Below are positions 18,002 through 27,855 of a DNA stretch of 64,000 nt, piece after piece. Origin of the DNA: Eubacterium sp. AF36-5BH (GTDB lineage: Bacteria; Bacillota; Clostridia; Lachnospirales; Lachnospiraceae); the NCBI RefSeq assembly GCF_003460505.1, contig NZ_QTVG01000007.1:88716-152715 (forward strand). Direction: 5' to 3'. The notes under the pieces are model-generated. The model was not told the origin of the DNA and made no database searches. It saw only the letters and a program-made list of their open reading frames with translations. The translations under genes were made by a program, and so were the position numbers. The first letter of the stretch is position 1. Every line of letters starts with the position of its first letter.

Positions 18002-18358
18002 TTATTCCTGCTGCTGTATTGCATCATAACCTGTCTCACCTGTACGGATTTTCTGTGCGCTTCTTACTTCATAAGTAAAAATCTTTCCATCTCCATAGTC
18101 TCCTGTGTAGGCAGCTTTCTGAATGGCTCTTACTGTTAAGTCTGCCCAATCTTCAGATGATACAATTACATCGACTTTAACTTTAGGTCTTACTTTTGTT
18201 TCAAGTTTCATGCCTTTAACCCAGTTATCAGCACCTCTCTGTGCGCCGTAACCTTCAACCTTTGTTACTGTAACACCGTTTACCTGAATGTGATCTAATG
18301 CTGCAATAACATCCTCTGCTTTTTCTTCTCTGACAATTGCTTCTACCTTAATAATCAT
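18002..18358 (-). CDS. PII nitrogen regulatory protein (second in operon)
   Basis: PII proteins sense 2-oxoglutarate and ATP/ADP and control Amt and nitrogen metabolism. The 118 residues contain the family core: KVEAIVREE, VTKVEGYGAQRG, KVDVIVSSEDWADLTVRAI, TGDYGDGKIFTYEV and the C-terminal IRTGETGYDAI. The T-loop reads RGADNWVKGMKLETKVRPK and has no Tyr at the usual uridylylation position. The frame is open three codons upstream, but AAGGAG abuts that ATG and lies 9 nt before the one at 18358. It is about 21 bp after its paralogue. Confidence 0.93.
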   Translation of the reverse strand: MIIKVEAIVREEKAEDVIAALDHIQVNGVTVTKVEGYGAQRGADNWVKGMKLETKVRPKVKVDVIVSSEDWADLTVRAIQKAAYTGDYGDGKIFTYEVRSAQKIRTGETGYDAIQQQE

Positions 18359-18379
18359 TTTACACATCTCCTTACTTTT

Positions 18380-18736
18380 TTATTCCTGACGCTGAATTGC
18401 ATCATAGCCTGTCTCACCTGTTCTTATTTTTACAGCTTTTTCTACAGGATAGCAGAAAATCTTACCGTCTCCGTACTCTCCTGTGTAAGCAGCTTTTTTT
18501 ATGGCATCTATAGTTTTATCTGCCCATTCTTCAGATGAAACAACTATTTCAAATTTAATTTTAGGTTGCATTTGAGGTTCAACTTCCATACCTCTTACAA
18601 TTTCTTTGTAGCCTCGCTGTAATCCACAGCCCATAACCTGTGAAACAGTAAGACCATTTACTTCTATGTCCATCAAAGCGTTTTTTACATCTTCAAACTT
18701 TTCTTCTCTGACAATGGCATCTATTTTCATTATCAT
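18380..18736 (-). CDS. PII nitrogen regulatory protein (first in operon)
   Basis: The 118-residue protein is a close paralogue of the next gene. It shares KIDAIVREEKFEDVKNAL, EIVVSSEEWADKTIDAI, AAYTGEYGDGKIF and IRTGETGYDAIQRQE. Its T-loop (RGYKEIVRGMEVEPQMQPK) also lacks the canonical modifiable Tyr51. AGGAGG lies 8 nt before the ATG. The gene follows amt by about 56 bp, the usual glnK-amtB partnership with reversed order, so it most likely blocks the ammonium channel when nitrogen is plentiful. Tandem duplication with a divergent T-loop suggests that the two proteins regulate different targets. Confidence 0.94.
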   Translation of the reverse strand: MIMKIDAIVREEKFEDVKNALMDIEVNGLTVSQVMGCGLQRGYKEIVRGMEVEPQMQPKIKFEIVVSSEEWADKTIDAIKKAAYTGEYGDGKIFCYPVEKAVKIRTGETGYDAIQRQE

Positions 18737-18792
18737 GATTTAATCCTCCTAATAATCAACTATTTCCAATATAAATATTTCTACTCCACAAT

Positions 18793-20034
18793 TTACTGGT
18801 CCATACCGTTGAAACTTGGATATGCACTTTCTCCATGCTGGGAAATATCAAGCCCTAATTTTTCTTCACGGTCTGTTACTCTAAGAGGTGTAAATATTCT
18901 TACAATTCCAACACATATAAGTGTACCCACTACAGCTATTGCTATTGTAATGAGAATTCCTTCAATCTGTGCTGCAAATAATCTCCACTCGCCATATACA
19001 AGGCCATCCCATTTTGCTACTGAATTAATAGAACTTTTACCGAAAATTCCTGTTGCGATGCCGCCCCAGATGCCACCAATGCCATGGCATCCAAATGCAT
19101 CAAGTGCATCGTCAATTTTTAATTTTTTCTTTACTAAAATAACGCCATAATAACATATTGGGCTAACTAATGCTCCAATAATAAATGATGCCCAAATTGG
19201 TACAAATCCAGCTCCTGGTGTAATGGCAACCAAACCAAGTACCAAACCTGTTGATGCACCAACCAAAGTTGTTTTCTTATCATTTACCATATCAATAAAC
19301 ATCCACGACAAAAGGGCTGCTGCCGATGATATTGCCGAAGTCATAAATGCATGGGCTGCAAGCCCATCTGCTTTTAAAGCACTACCTGCATTGAATCCAA
19401 ACCATCCAAACCAAAGAATTGTAGCTCCTAATACAACAAACGGTATGTTGTGGATTCTATATGTCATTCGCTCGTAACCTTTTCTTCTTCCAAGAACAAT
19501 TGCGAGTACAAGGGCTGTTACACCTGAACTAATATGTACAACGTCACCTCCTGCAAAGTCTACTGAACCTAATTCAGCAAGAAGTCCGCCCTGGCCCCAT
19601 ACCATATGAGCCAATGGATAATAAATCACCAAAGACCATAATGCTATAAAAATAAACAAAGCCTTGAATCTCATTCTGCCTACTACTGCTCCTGTTATAA
19701 GAGCTGGTGTAATAATGGCAAACATCATCTGAAATGCACAAAATACAAGATTTGGTATTGAATCTGCATACGGTCCTACATTCCAACCTATACCTTCCAA
19801 TCCAAACCATCTAAAGTCACCAATAATGCCTCCATGATTTCCGCCAAATGCCAATGAATAACCGAACAAAGCCCACATAACTGTTGCCAGTCCCATAATC
19901 ATAACAATTGCCATCATGGTGTTGACCACATTTTTTCTCCTAACTAAACCTCCATAAAAGAATGCCAGCCCCGGTGTCATAAAAAACACCAACGCAGAGC
20001 AAATGAGTATAAACCCTGTGTCTCCTGAGTTCAT
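18793..20034 (-). CDS. amt: Ammonium transporter (Amt/MEP/Rh family)
   Basis: The 413-residue channel has about 11 membrane segments. Family signatures include FYGGLVRRKN near the N-terminus, and the two pore His residues in YPLAHMVWGQGG and DAFGCHGIGGIWG. GDVVHISSG is also typical. It conducts ammonium/ammonia across the membrane. GGAGGT lies 7 nt before the ATG at 20034; the longer frame contains this site. Two PII genes follow it on the same strand, so the operon is probably induced by nitrogen limitation. A 9-bp inverted repeat (20082-20090/20106-20114) lies in its upstream region. Confidence 0.96.
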   Translation of the reverse strand: MNSGDTGFILICSALVFFMTPGLAFFYGGLVRRKNVVNTMMAIVMIMGLATVMWALFGYSLAFGGNHGGIIGDFRWFGLEGIGWNVGPYADSIPNLVFCAFQMMFAIITPALITGAVVGRMRFKALFIFIALWSLVIYYPLAHMVWGQGGLLAELGSVDFAGGDVVHISSGVTALVLAIVLGRRKGYERMTYRIHNIPFVVLGATILWFGWFGFNAGSALKADGLAAHAFMTSAISSAAALLSWMFIDMVNDKKTTLVGASTGLVLGLVAITPGAGFVPIWASFIIGALVSPICYYGVILVKKKLKIDDALDAFGCHGIGGIWGGIATGIFGKSSINSVAKWDGLVYGEWRLFAAQIEGILITIAIAVVGTLICVGIVRIFTPLRVTDREEKLGLDISQHGESAYPSFNGMDQ

Positions 20035-20125
20035 AACAAGTACCTCCATTTCCTATACATATTTTTCTAATCTCCAATTAAGACATTTTACTTAAAAAGG
20101 GGGAATAAAATGTCCCAAAAAGCAA

Positions 20126-20165
20126 AACAAGGACGTGCGACAAATAATTGTCGAACGTCCTTGTT
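20126..20165 (-). terminator. Terminator of the GH81 gene
   Basis: The arms are AACAAGGACGT (20126-20136)/ACGTCCTTGTT (20155-20165), with an inner CGACAA/TTGTCG helix separated by one mismatch, making a nearly continuous stem. On the minus strand it is followed by TTGCTTTTTGG. It lies 115 bp after the GH81 stop and isolates amt from it. Confidence 0.8.
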
Positions 20166-20279
20166 CATTGGAAAGTTTATCATTTGAATATAAAAAACAC
20201 AAGTAAATTTAGTGTTTTGTTAATTTTATTAACTTTTTTCTTTATTTATTAAACATTTACAATATTTTATAAGTTTTGC

Positions 20280-23200
20280 TTATTTTCCGTAAACTTCCAT
20301 TTCCCATAATGAATATCCGTATGGTAAACCTCTCTCTACACCCTGTAATTTTACGTATCTTGCTTTTGTGGCATCAAATGAAACTGTTTCCTTGCCACCT
20401 TTTCCATTAGTTACGCTCTTAACTGTTGTCCATGTTTTTCCATCCATTGATGTCTGAATCTTATATGCTTTTCCATAAGCACCTTCCCAGTTAAGGAACA
20501 CTTTGTTAATTGTGTAAGCTTCACCTAAATCTAATGCTAACCAGGCATCATCTGCAAAGTTTGATGACCAACGTGTTCCATCATCTCCATCTACTGCGTA
20601 TTTTGCTGCCATTGCATCACTTTCACTTCCTGACGCTGTTGCTGTAGCTTCTTTTGCAACATTTGTGCCTGATGGCACGCTTGTATCACTTGAACCTGAT
20701 GCTATACCGTAAACTGTCATTTCCCATAATGAGTAACCGTATGGTAAGGCTCTCTCTACACCCTGCATTCTTACATATCTTGCTTCAGTCTGTGTAAATG
20801 GAACTGTTTCTTCTCCACCTTTTCCATTTGTCACATTATTAACCGTTGTCCATGTTTTTCCATCCATTGATGTCTGAATCTTGTATGCTTTTCCGTAAGC
20901 ACCCTCCCAGTTAAATACAACTTTGCTAATTTTATATGTTTTCCCAAGGTCTAAAGTAATCCACGCATCGTCTGCAAAATTTGATGACCAACGTGTACCA
21001 GTGTTTCCGTCTACAGCGTATTTTGCTGCCATTGCATCACTTTCACTTCCTGATGCTGTAGCTGTAATTCCTTTAGTAATTGCTTTTGCATCTGTTTCTT
21101 CAGGTGTATCCGGTACATCAGGTGTTTCTGTGCCACCTGTTATAGTATAAGTTGCCTGTGATACTGCTGAATCAATCATGCCCTTTCTGTAAGCAATTGC
21201 TTTTATTGTTGTTTTCTTACTTATTTTAACTGTTGGAACATATAATTTTGAATTCTTGTTTGGTGTAGAACCATCTGTTGTGTATCTGATTTCAACACCC
21301 TTTGTGTTACTTGAAATTGATACATTCTGTGTTCCCTTGTATGTTCCTGAGCTTAAGCTAAACTGTGGAGCCTGTACTGTTACTGCTTCGTAAATGCCCA
21401 TTTCCCATAGAGAATATCCATAGTCTAATGCACGTTTTACACCCTGCATCTTAACATATCTACATGTTGTTGCATCAAATACAATACTTTCTTCTCCACC
21501 TTTACAGTTTGATGTTTCGTAAACTGTATTCCAGTTGTTTCCATCTGTTGATGTCTGTACTTTGTATGCTTTTGCGTAGGCTGCTTCCCAGTTAAATGTA
21601 ACCTTGTTAATTGTGTAATTCTTTCCTAAATCAACTACAAACCACTGATCATCTGAAAATTCTGAAGACCATCTTGTGCTTGTATCATTATCTACAATCT
21701 TGTCTCCACCAACAGTTGCATTTTCCGCTGATGAAACCTGAATATTTTTACCTAAAGCAATATTTGTATCCTTTGAAACAGGTGTACCGTCAACTGTAAT
21801 TGTTGATGATGCCATTGCTGATGTAATATATTCATCGTTAACAGCAATTGCTTTTACAGTAGCTGTACTTGATACTGCAAATGTTCCATTATATACAGGT
21901 GATGATTTTGTTGGCATTGTGCCATCAACTGTATAATGAATTGTTGCCCCTTCTGTATCTGTCTTAATAGTTACATACTGTGTATCATCATATGTTCCTG
22001 TTGGGACTGAAATTTCAGGTGTTGAAGCCTGTGATACATTAAATGCTTTATCTTTGTAAACTTCGAAACTTACAAGTGCCTTTGCACCAATTGTAGCTGT
22101 TCCGATTTTGCCTGATTTGTTGTTGAATGTTACAACTTTTGTCTTGTTTGTTGGATTCCAAACTGTTGCTGTATATTTGTTTGTTGTCTTATTGTAGTAT
22201 ACTGCTGCTGAACAGTCTCCTGTAGCTACAATATCAGTTGTTTTAACACCTAATTCTTTCATTGAATTAATAAACCAATATGTATTAGCTGTATCAGTTT
22301 TCTGGACCTTTGTGTCATTTGCAAGGAATTTGTTTAACGCAAGATCAGGATTTGTCTGTGATAAATATGGCCATGTAATATGCTGCCAACCTGTGTCTGC
22401 CTGTGGATATTCCTTAAGCATCTTATCAATTTCTTCCTGTGACTTGCCTTCTTTGTTTGCAGCCTTAACTGCTTTGTCCATTGCAATGTCAGTGTCATTT
22501 AAAAGTCCCTGATAAATTTCAGCACATCTTGTCTGGTTCATTCCGTAATATGTTAAATATTCAGAAATTGGAAGCCACTGAATACCATATACATATAATG
22601 GCTGTCCACCAAAGAATGTTCCGTAGAAGTTTATTCCACCGTAAACCTGCCCAACTACATCGTATGGCCACTGTGCAATCCAGTTGTCTTTATCATAATC
22701 GAACCAATACTGCTCTACTGCTTCCATTTCATTTGTAAAACCAAATACACCGGCATCTCTGTATGTGTCATTTTCTGTAAGTACACCCCAAAGATACATA
22801 CTTACCCAGCTGAATAATGATTCTGATGCTGATTCCTGATTGTTACCTGAGTCATTGTCAGCATAACCACCTGCCCATGAATGACCTTCATATAAATCAT
22901 AGGCTCTGAATCTGCAATATTCACTGTCATTATCTGAAGGGTTTGCATAATCTCTAATCATCATTTCGATCATGCCCTTGTAATCGTTGTAAAATTCTTC
23001 ATCGTATGTAGCAAGAACTGTTGCTGCAAACATAAAGTATCCGTATGTGAAGTGGTGGTCACAAATTGAAGCATTAGCACCAAATTCACTTTGTTCGTAA
23101 TATAATGTTCCCCAGTTCTGATTGTAAATGAAATAACTAATATCATCTTTTCCATCATATGTGAACCAGTTTACAAGAATTTTCTTCATTCTCTTTAAGA

Positions 23201-25415
23201 ATGTGTCTCTTAAATCTGTTACTCCAATCTGGTCTGCCATAAGCACTCCCATTCCAAGTGGATGTAAGTTCTTACCTTCCCAGTATGCATCACCTGCAGG
23301 ATTTAAGTTCTTAGTTGCGTCTTCTAACTGATTTAAATAACCAAGTAATGCTTCGCCATCAAACTGTGAATCTGCTGGAAGTGCAAAAGTTGGAAGAAGT
23401 CCTGCAAACTCTGATGTTGTCTTAAATGAATTACTTTCAATTGCTTTTAAGTCACCTCTTACAGATGTATATGTTGCAAATGAGCTATTGTCATCTGTTG
23501 AATTCTTCCACTGATGTGGCAACATACAAAGAATTGTTTCATTTGTAAATCCATTTCTCTTTAATGTTGTTGTTACATTGTAGTTAGATGTAATTTTTGA
23601 AGTTCCATCGTTGTAATCATATGTAACCTTTGTATCTGTTACGAAAGCATATCCATGTCTGTAGAATTTTTCAATCTGTGACTTATTTAACATTGATCCA
23701 ATTGACATGTAGCCATTTTTTCCAGGGAAAGTAATTCTAATATAGCTTCCGATTTTCTTAAATGTTGTATTTTCAGGCACTGTTAAACAATAATAACTTT
23801 TTGAAGTTTTTGTTTTTGCCTTGTTGTCGCTGTCTGTTACTTCAAGTCCAATATGGTCTGTTTTTATAGATGATAAATTATTTGCTAAAATCTCGTTTCC
23901 ATTTCCATCAAAAATTGATGTGATACTTGAGGATGAAATATAAACTGTTTCTGTGTCACCATATTCTGTGTAAACGTATGGTGAACCTTTTACATGTGTA
24001 CTCTTCATTGCCACATGATTGTCATCACATAACTCTGCTGTTACAGCAAAATCACTGTAATCTGCAACCTTGTCACATGCTGAAGATGTGTCAAGATTCT
24101 CCGGTAAAATATAGAAATCCGGTTCTGTTTCAGAATTAACTGAAACATTTACATCCGTTTCTCCCATGTCCGGTAGCCAGCCTTCTGTTGCTGTTAAAAC
24201 TGCAAGTCCCTTTGTTGAGTATTTTGTTTTAAGAGGAAGTGTTGATAATAAATTACCAAACTTGTTAATTAAAATTGACTGCCACCAATCATTACTGTCA
24301 ACAGGACTTTTTACTGAATCTTCCTTGTATACAGGAAGTTTTGCTTTTTCATTGTACATTGAATTAGAAAGGTACGTTCCTTTTCCATTTGATGATACAT
24401 ATGATTTTGGCAAATCTTCAATTGTGTAACTTGTTTTGCTGTCTCCTTGCTTATATTCATAAACTTTAAATTCTTTTATGCTAAATCCGCTACCACTTTC
24501 AACTCTTGTATATCCGTACATTCTAACGTATCTTGCATTGGCAAACATTGGTACATTAGCAACTGCATTTCCGTATCCTTTTTGTTGTCTATAAACAGTT
24601 GTCCAATCTGTTCCGTTTGTTGATACCTGAATGTCGTACATTTTTCCTGCATCAGAATTCCAGTCAATTACAACTCGTCCAATATCATAATTTCTACCAA
24701 GGTCTACCATAAACCACTGTTTGTCGCTTTCTCCAGAGCACCAGTATGTGTTGTCATCTCCATCCACTGCATTTTTTGCAAGTACGGACGACTGATTAAT
24801 TACACCGTTATCGTCATACATCCACCAAACATCTCTAAGTGATGATGACTGAACGTTTTTGTTTTCTGCAATGTTTGTTCCGTAATTTTCAGGTCTTTTT
24901 GTAACTCCGTCAGTTCCGAAAACCTGAAATTCATATAGTGAATATCCATATGCACTAAGTGCCTTCTGTGTCATATAAAGTCTTACATATCTTCCACTTC
25001 CCTGTAAATTTAAGTTTTCGTCTCCACCCTGACAATTATTATTTGTGTAAATTGTTTTCCAGTTTTCTTCATCATTTGATGTTTGAATCTGATATTGTTT
25101 AGCATAAGCGCCTTCCCATTGAAGACTAATACTCGAAAAATTTGTAACCTTTCCTAAATCAACATATATCCATTCTGTATCATTTCCCCATGCACTTTCC
25201 CATCTTGTTCCCCTTGTACCGTCAATTGCGTAAGTTGGATCACTGTTTGCCACTGATGAGCTGGCATAAACCATTCTTCCCTGTGAAATAACATACGGAG
25301 AATTGTCCGCTGCCTTAACGTTCCAATTTGTTGGTGCCATTCCAAACACCATAGCTGTAGCCAAAACAACTGCTGTTGTCTTTTTAGCCTTGGCAAAAAA
25401 ATTACCTCTCCTCAT
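20280..25415 (-). CDS. Multidomain secreted GH81 endo-beta-1,3-glucanase
   Basis: The protein has 1,711 residues. A signal peptide ends near NVKAADN. Two F5/8 type C (CBM32-like) domains fill about 40-330. The GH81 catalytic domain spans about 350-1120, with DHHFTYGYFMFAAT (general acid Asp region) and GHSWAGGYADNDSG followed by NNQESASESLF (catalytic Glu pair). Then come a chitobiase-C-like Fn3 unit with IHYTVDGTMPT, a third F5/8C domain, a second such unit with IRYTTDGSTPN, and two further F5/8C domains. It should cleave beta-1,3-glucans of fungal or plant origin outside the cell. Five discoidin-type modules are many for GH81. The last two are nearly identical at DNA level, a sign of recent duplication. 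GGGAG precedes the ATG at 25415; a longer frame from 25439 includes it. No wall anchor was seen. Confidence 0.93.
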   Translation of the reverse strand: MRRGNFFAKAKKTTAVVLATAMVFGMAPTNWNVKAADNSPYVISQGRMVYASSSVANSDPTYAIDGTRGTRWESAWGNDTEWIYVDLGKVTNFSSISLQWEGAYAKQYQIQTSNDEENWKTIYTNNNCQGGDENLNLQGSGRYVRLYMTQKALSAYGYSLYEFQVFGTDGVTKRPENYGTNIAENKNVQSSSLRDVWWMYDDNGVINQSSVLAKNAVDGDDNTYWCSGESDKQWFMVDLGRNYDIGRVVIDWNSDAGKMYDIQVSTNGTDWTTVYRQQKGYGNAVANVPMFANARYVRMYGYTRVESGSGFSIKEFKVYEYKQGDSKTSYTIEDLPKSYVSSNGKGTYLSNSMYNEKAKLPVYKEDSVKSPVDSNDWWQSILINKFGNLLSTLPLKTKYSTKGLAVLTATEGWLPDMGETDVNVSVNSETEPDFYILPENLDTSSACDKVADYSDFAVTAELCDDNHVAMKSTHVKGSPYVYTEYGDTETVYISSSSITSIFDGNGNEILANNLSSIKTDHIGLEVTDSDNKAKTKTSKSYYCLTVPENTTFKKIGSYIRITFPGKNGYMSIGSMLNKSQIEKFYRHGYAFVTDTKVTYDYNDGTSKITSNYNVTTTLKRNGFTNETILCMLPHQWKNSTDDNSSFATYTSVRGDLKAIESNSFKTTSEFAGLLPTFALPADSQFDGEALLGYLNQLEDATKNLNPAGDAYWEGKNLHPLGMGVLMADQIGVTDLRDTFLKRMKKILVNWFTYDGKDDISYFIYNQNWGTLYYEQSEFGANASICDHHFTYGYFMFAATVLATYDEEFYNDYKGMIEMMIRDYANPSDNDSEYCRFRAYDLYEGHSWAGGYADNDSGNNQESASESLFSWVSMYLWGVLTENDTYRDAGVFGFTNEMEAVEQYWFDYDKDNWIAQWPYDVVGQVYGGINFYGTFFGGQPLYVYGIQWLPISEYLTYYGMNQTRCAEIYQGLLNDTDIAMDKAVKAANKEGKSQEEIDKMLKEYPQADTGWQHITWPYLSQTNPDLALNKFLANDTKVQKTDTANTYWFINSMKELGVKTTDIVATGDCSAAVYYNKTTNKYTATVWNPTNKTKVVTFNNKSGKIGTATIGAKALVSFEVYKDKAFNVSQASTPEISVPTGTYDDTQYVTIKTDTEGATIHYTVDGTMPTKSSPVYNGTFAVSSTATVKAIAVNDEYITSAMASSTITVDGTPVSKDTNIALGKNIQVSSAENATVGGDKIVDNDTSTRWSSEFSDDQWFVVDLGKNYTINKVTFNWEAAYAKAYKVQTSTDGNNWNTVYETSNCKGGEESIVFDATTCRYVKMQGVKRALDYGYSLWEMGIYEAVTVQAPQFSLSSGTYKGTQNVSISSNTKGVEIRYTTDGSTPNKNSKLYVPTVKISKKTTIKAIAYRKGMIDSAVSQATYTITGGTETPDVPDTPEETDAKAITKGITATASGSESDAMAAKYAVDGNTGTRWSSNFADDAWITLDLGKTYKISKVVFNWEGAYGKAYKIQTSMDGKTWTTVNNVTNGKGGEETVPFTQTEARYVRMQGVERALPYGYSLWEMTVYGIASGSSDTSVPSGTNVAKEATATASGSESDAMAAKYAVDGDDGTRWSSNFADDAWLALDLGEAYTINKVFLNWEGAYGKAYKIQTSMDGKTWTTVKSVTNGKGGKETVSFDATKARYVKLQGVERGLPYGYSLWEMEVYGK
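20297..21030 (-). repeat. Duplicated F5/8C module inside the GH81 gene
   Basis: The segments starting at about 20297 and 20720 match closely over roughly 300 bp each with a period of about 420 bp. Shared tracts include catttcccataatga, ctctctctacaccctg and gttgtccatgtttttccatc. They encode the two C-terminal F5/8C domains and differ mostly at third positions. Confidence 0.75.
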
Positions 25416-25550
25416 TTTTTCTCCCTTCCTAAGGTACATACAGTTTCCGGATTCTGCATGTAAATAAAAATAAAATCATATAGCACTATACCCGTTCTCA
25501 TCCAAAAAAACAGTTTTGGATTTTAAAACACATTTTATAGAATAGCTTAT

Positions 25551-25654
25551 AAAAACGTTTTTTGCAATAATCTTACAAATTTGAAATTGTTTTATGATTA
25601 TTTTTGTGCATTTTGCACATTTGAAACGTTTCTCTTAAATATTTGCAACGTTTT
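25551..25654 (-). promoter_or_regulatory. Cluster of AACGTT palindromes upstream of the GH81 gene
   Basis: Three sites share the core AACGTT: AAAAACGTTTTT (25551-25562), GAAACGTTTC (25623-25632, exact palindrome) and GCAACGTTTT (25645-25654). A small GTGCA/TGCAC repeat lies between them (25606-25618). AT-rich palindromes with a central CG are typical operators of LacI-family sugar regulators. The sites lie 136-239 bp upstream of the start. The rest of the gap 25416-25884 is AT-rich DNA and a terminator for the neighbouring gene. Confidence 0.4.
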
Positions 25655-25820
25655 TCTTCATCAATATTGATTTTTGATTTGAGAAAACCGGTTTGTTTTT
25701 AGATTTTTTTATTGCAAGTTTCCTAAAAACATTTTTATTCAAATTACATTTTTCTCCATTTGTAGATATTTATAATCAACGAATGGCACTCTTATGATGT
25801 TTTACACGGCAGGCAAAAAA

Positions 25821-25863
25821 AACTCCTTCGATTAATAGTTCCAACCTACTAATCAAAGGAGTT
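25821..25863 (-). terminator. Terminator of the LRR protein gene
   Basis: The arms aactccttcgattaatag and ctactaatcaaaggagtt pair with two mismatches around a short loop. On the minus strand they are followed by TTTTTTTTGCC. It lies 21 bp after the LRR gene stop. Confidence 0.85.
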
Positions 25864-25884
25864 CCATATTTACTGATTATAATT

Positions 25885-27855
25885 TTAAAATCCCATTTTG
25901 CTTTTACTTATTCTACAAACAAATTTTATCTGTAATTCACTTGTATTGTCAGGATTTCCGCAATATAGCGATGCACCTGATTCAAATGTGAAGAATATGT
26001 ACTTATTCCCGCTCATACAAATTCCCTCAAGCATACATGGCAAGGTTTCCGTTTTTACAGGACTGCCAAGTCCACCAGCCTTGCTTACTTTTTTCTTGTA
26101 TGTAATTAAGGATGAGTTCTTTAATCTGCCATAAGACTGAGCAAATATAAATCTTCTATTTGTTTTACTTATTTTCTGAACAATTAGTCCCTGACTGTTA
26201 GCCGGAACATAATAACTGAACTTTCTTGTGAACGTTAATTTTTTCTTTTTAATTTTAACTTTGTAGCCCTGCATTGTTGCATAGTTTATATTAGCACTTT
26301 TACCTGCCCAAAAATAAGTCCCGTCAAAAATTGCAAAGTCTGCATCTCCCGAGAATCTCACACGATACCCAGGTTTTAATACTTTTCCATGCTTTGCTTT
26401 CTTTATCTTACTGTAACTGTACACAGCTCCATAATCAGGTGTTGATATGTTATTTAAAGAAACAACAAGTCTTCCTTTTACATTGGTAATTGCGCCAACA
26501 TGATCATAATTAGGCAAGACAATATTTTTTACAAATTTTCCGGTGGACTTACTGTAAACAACCAGTATTGAGCGCTTTGCCAAATGCTTATGATACATGG
26601 AAACTATTACATATTTTCCAAGAACACAGGTCCCCTGAGGTACATAGTCTGATAAATATTTTAATTTGTATTTTTTCTTGTCACCGGCAGTTACTTTTGC
26701 CAGATAATTGTCGTAAATTGTCTTATTTGCTGCTCTTCTTTTCTTTTCTGAATTAGTGTAATCCCACTTCAACTTCTTTGCTCTTGCATAAGCCTTTCCT
26801 TTTGAGTTTGCATATACAAGCAGTGTTAATTTACTGTCATTTGTAAAGGCCCCGTCACCAATTGAAACAATAGTTTTGTAAAGTGTTATCTTTTCAACCT
26901 TTGAGCAATTTTTAAATGCGTATTTACCAATGGTTTTAATGTTACTTGACATTGTAAAACTTGTCATGTTTTTACAGCCATAAAACGCATATGTATTAAT
27001 AGATGTTGTAGTGCTTGGAAGGGATACTTTTTTTAAAGATGAGCAACCATAAAAAGCACTTGTGCCAACTGTTATTGTTGTTGATGATATTGAAACAGTC
27101 TCAACCCTGTTAGCGTTCTTTAAAATATTTGAAGGAATTGTTTTCATACCCTTCTTAAAAGTAACTGAAGTAACATTCGATTTTGAACCTAAAATCTGAT
27201 TTCCATATGTAACGGAACTTGGAATTGTCAGTTTTTTAAGTGCCGGACATGATGCAAATGCCTTGTAACCTATTGTCTTCAATGTGCCTGGCAATGTAAC
27301 TGTTTTTAAAGCATCACAACCCTTAAATGCATATTTATAAATTGTTGCAATTTTGCTGTTGTGTGCAAATTTTAATGTTTTAATATACTTGCAGTCTTCA
27401 AATACATATTCATTAATAGTTGTTACTTTTGCAGGAATTGTAAGAGTTGTTATTGTCTTGTCCTCTTTGTCTCCCACATACTCTACAAGCACACCCTTTT
27501 TTACTCTATATAAACCGTCAATTATTTCACTACTTTGTGTTGTAACAGGCTCTGTTGGTGTTTCTGTTTCTGATGGTGTTTCCGTAGGTAAATCAGATGA
27601 TGTTTCATCTGTAGCTGTTTCAACTGTCTCTCCGCCACTTCCTGTAGGGACCACTTCTCCTGAGTCACCGCTACCTGTATTTTCATTTTGACCTGTAGTA
27701 ACTTCAATGCTACCGGCTTCTATTTCTGTTACCGTATTAGCTGTCCCTGTGGAAGCTTTTACATCTATAGAAAATAATTTTAAGCCAAACCCACATTGTG
27801 TAATCATTGCAATAGCCAAAACAAGGGCTATTTTTCTTATCATTTTTTTAGTCAT
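25885..27855 (-). CDS. Secreted BspA-type leucine-rich repeat protein
   Basis: The protein has 656 residues. A signal peptide covers about 1-38 and ends near DVKAST. A Glu/Thr/Ser/Pro-rich linker follows (about 45-115, with TETPSE-type repeats). About eight LRR_5 (BspA-like) repeats span about 120-350, e.g. CDALKTVTLPGTLKTIGYKA and CSSLKKVSLPSTTTSINTYA. The C-terminal half (about 390-650) is a beta-propeller-like domain with phrases VLGKYVIVSMYHKH and DHVGAITNVKGRLVVSLN. Such proteins act outside the cell in adhesion or binding. AAGGG lies before the ATG at 27855, and 11 more upstream codons are open without a site. No Fn3 tail or anchor motif is present. Confidence 0.85.
   Translation of the reverse strand: MTKKMIRKIALVLAIAMITQCGFGLKLFSIDVKASTGTANTVTEIEAGSIEVTTGQNENTGSGDSGEVVPTGSGGETVETATDETSSDLPTETPSETETPTEPVTTQSSEIIDGLYRVKKGVLVEYVGDKEDKTITTLTIPAKVTTINEYVFEDCKYIKTLKFAHNSKIATIYKYAFKGCDALKTVTLPGTLKTIGYKAFASCPALKKLTIPSSVTYGNQILGSKSNVTSVTFKKGMKTIPSNILKNANRVETVSISSTTITVGTSAFYGCSSLKKVSLPSTTTSINTYAFYGCKNMTSFTMSSNIKTIGKYAFKNCSKVEKITLYKTIVSIGDGAFTNDSKLTLLVYANSKGKAYARAKKLKWDYTNSEKKRRAANKTIYDNYLAKVTAGDKKKYKLKYLSDYVPQGTCVLGKYVIVSMYHKHLAKRSILVVYSKSTGKFVKNIVLPNYDHVGAITNVKGRLVVSLNNISTPDYGAVYSYSKIKKAKHGKVLKPGYRVRFSGDADFAIFDGTYFWAGKSANINYATMQGYKVKIKKKKLTFTRKFSYYVPANSQGLIVQKISKTNRRFIFAQSYGRLKNSSLITYKKKVSKAGGLGSPVKTETLPCMLEGICMSGNKYIFFTFESGASLYCGNPDNTSELQIKFVCRISKSKMGF

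Noticed and set aside
25619..25636. CcpA cre site upstream of the GH81 gene
   Set aside because: The symmetric GAAACGTTTC site is one base short of the cre spacing, so a LacI-type operator in general is all that can be said.
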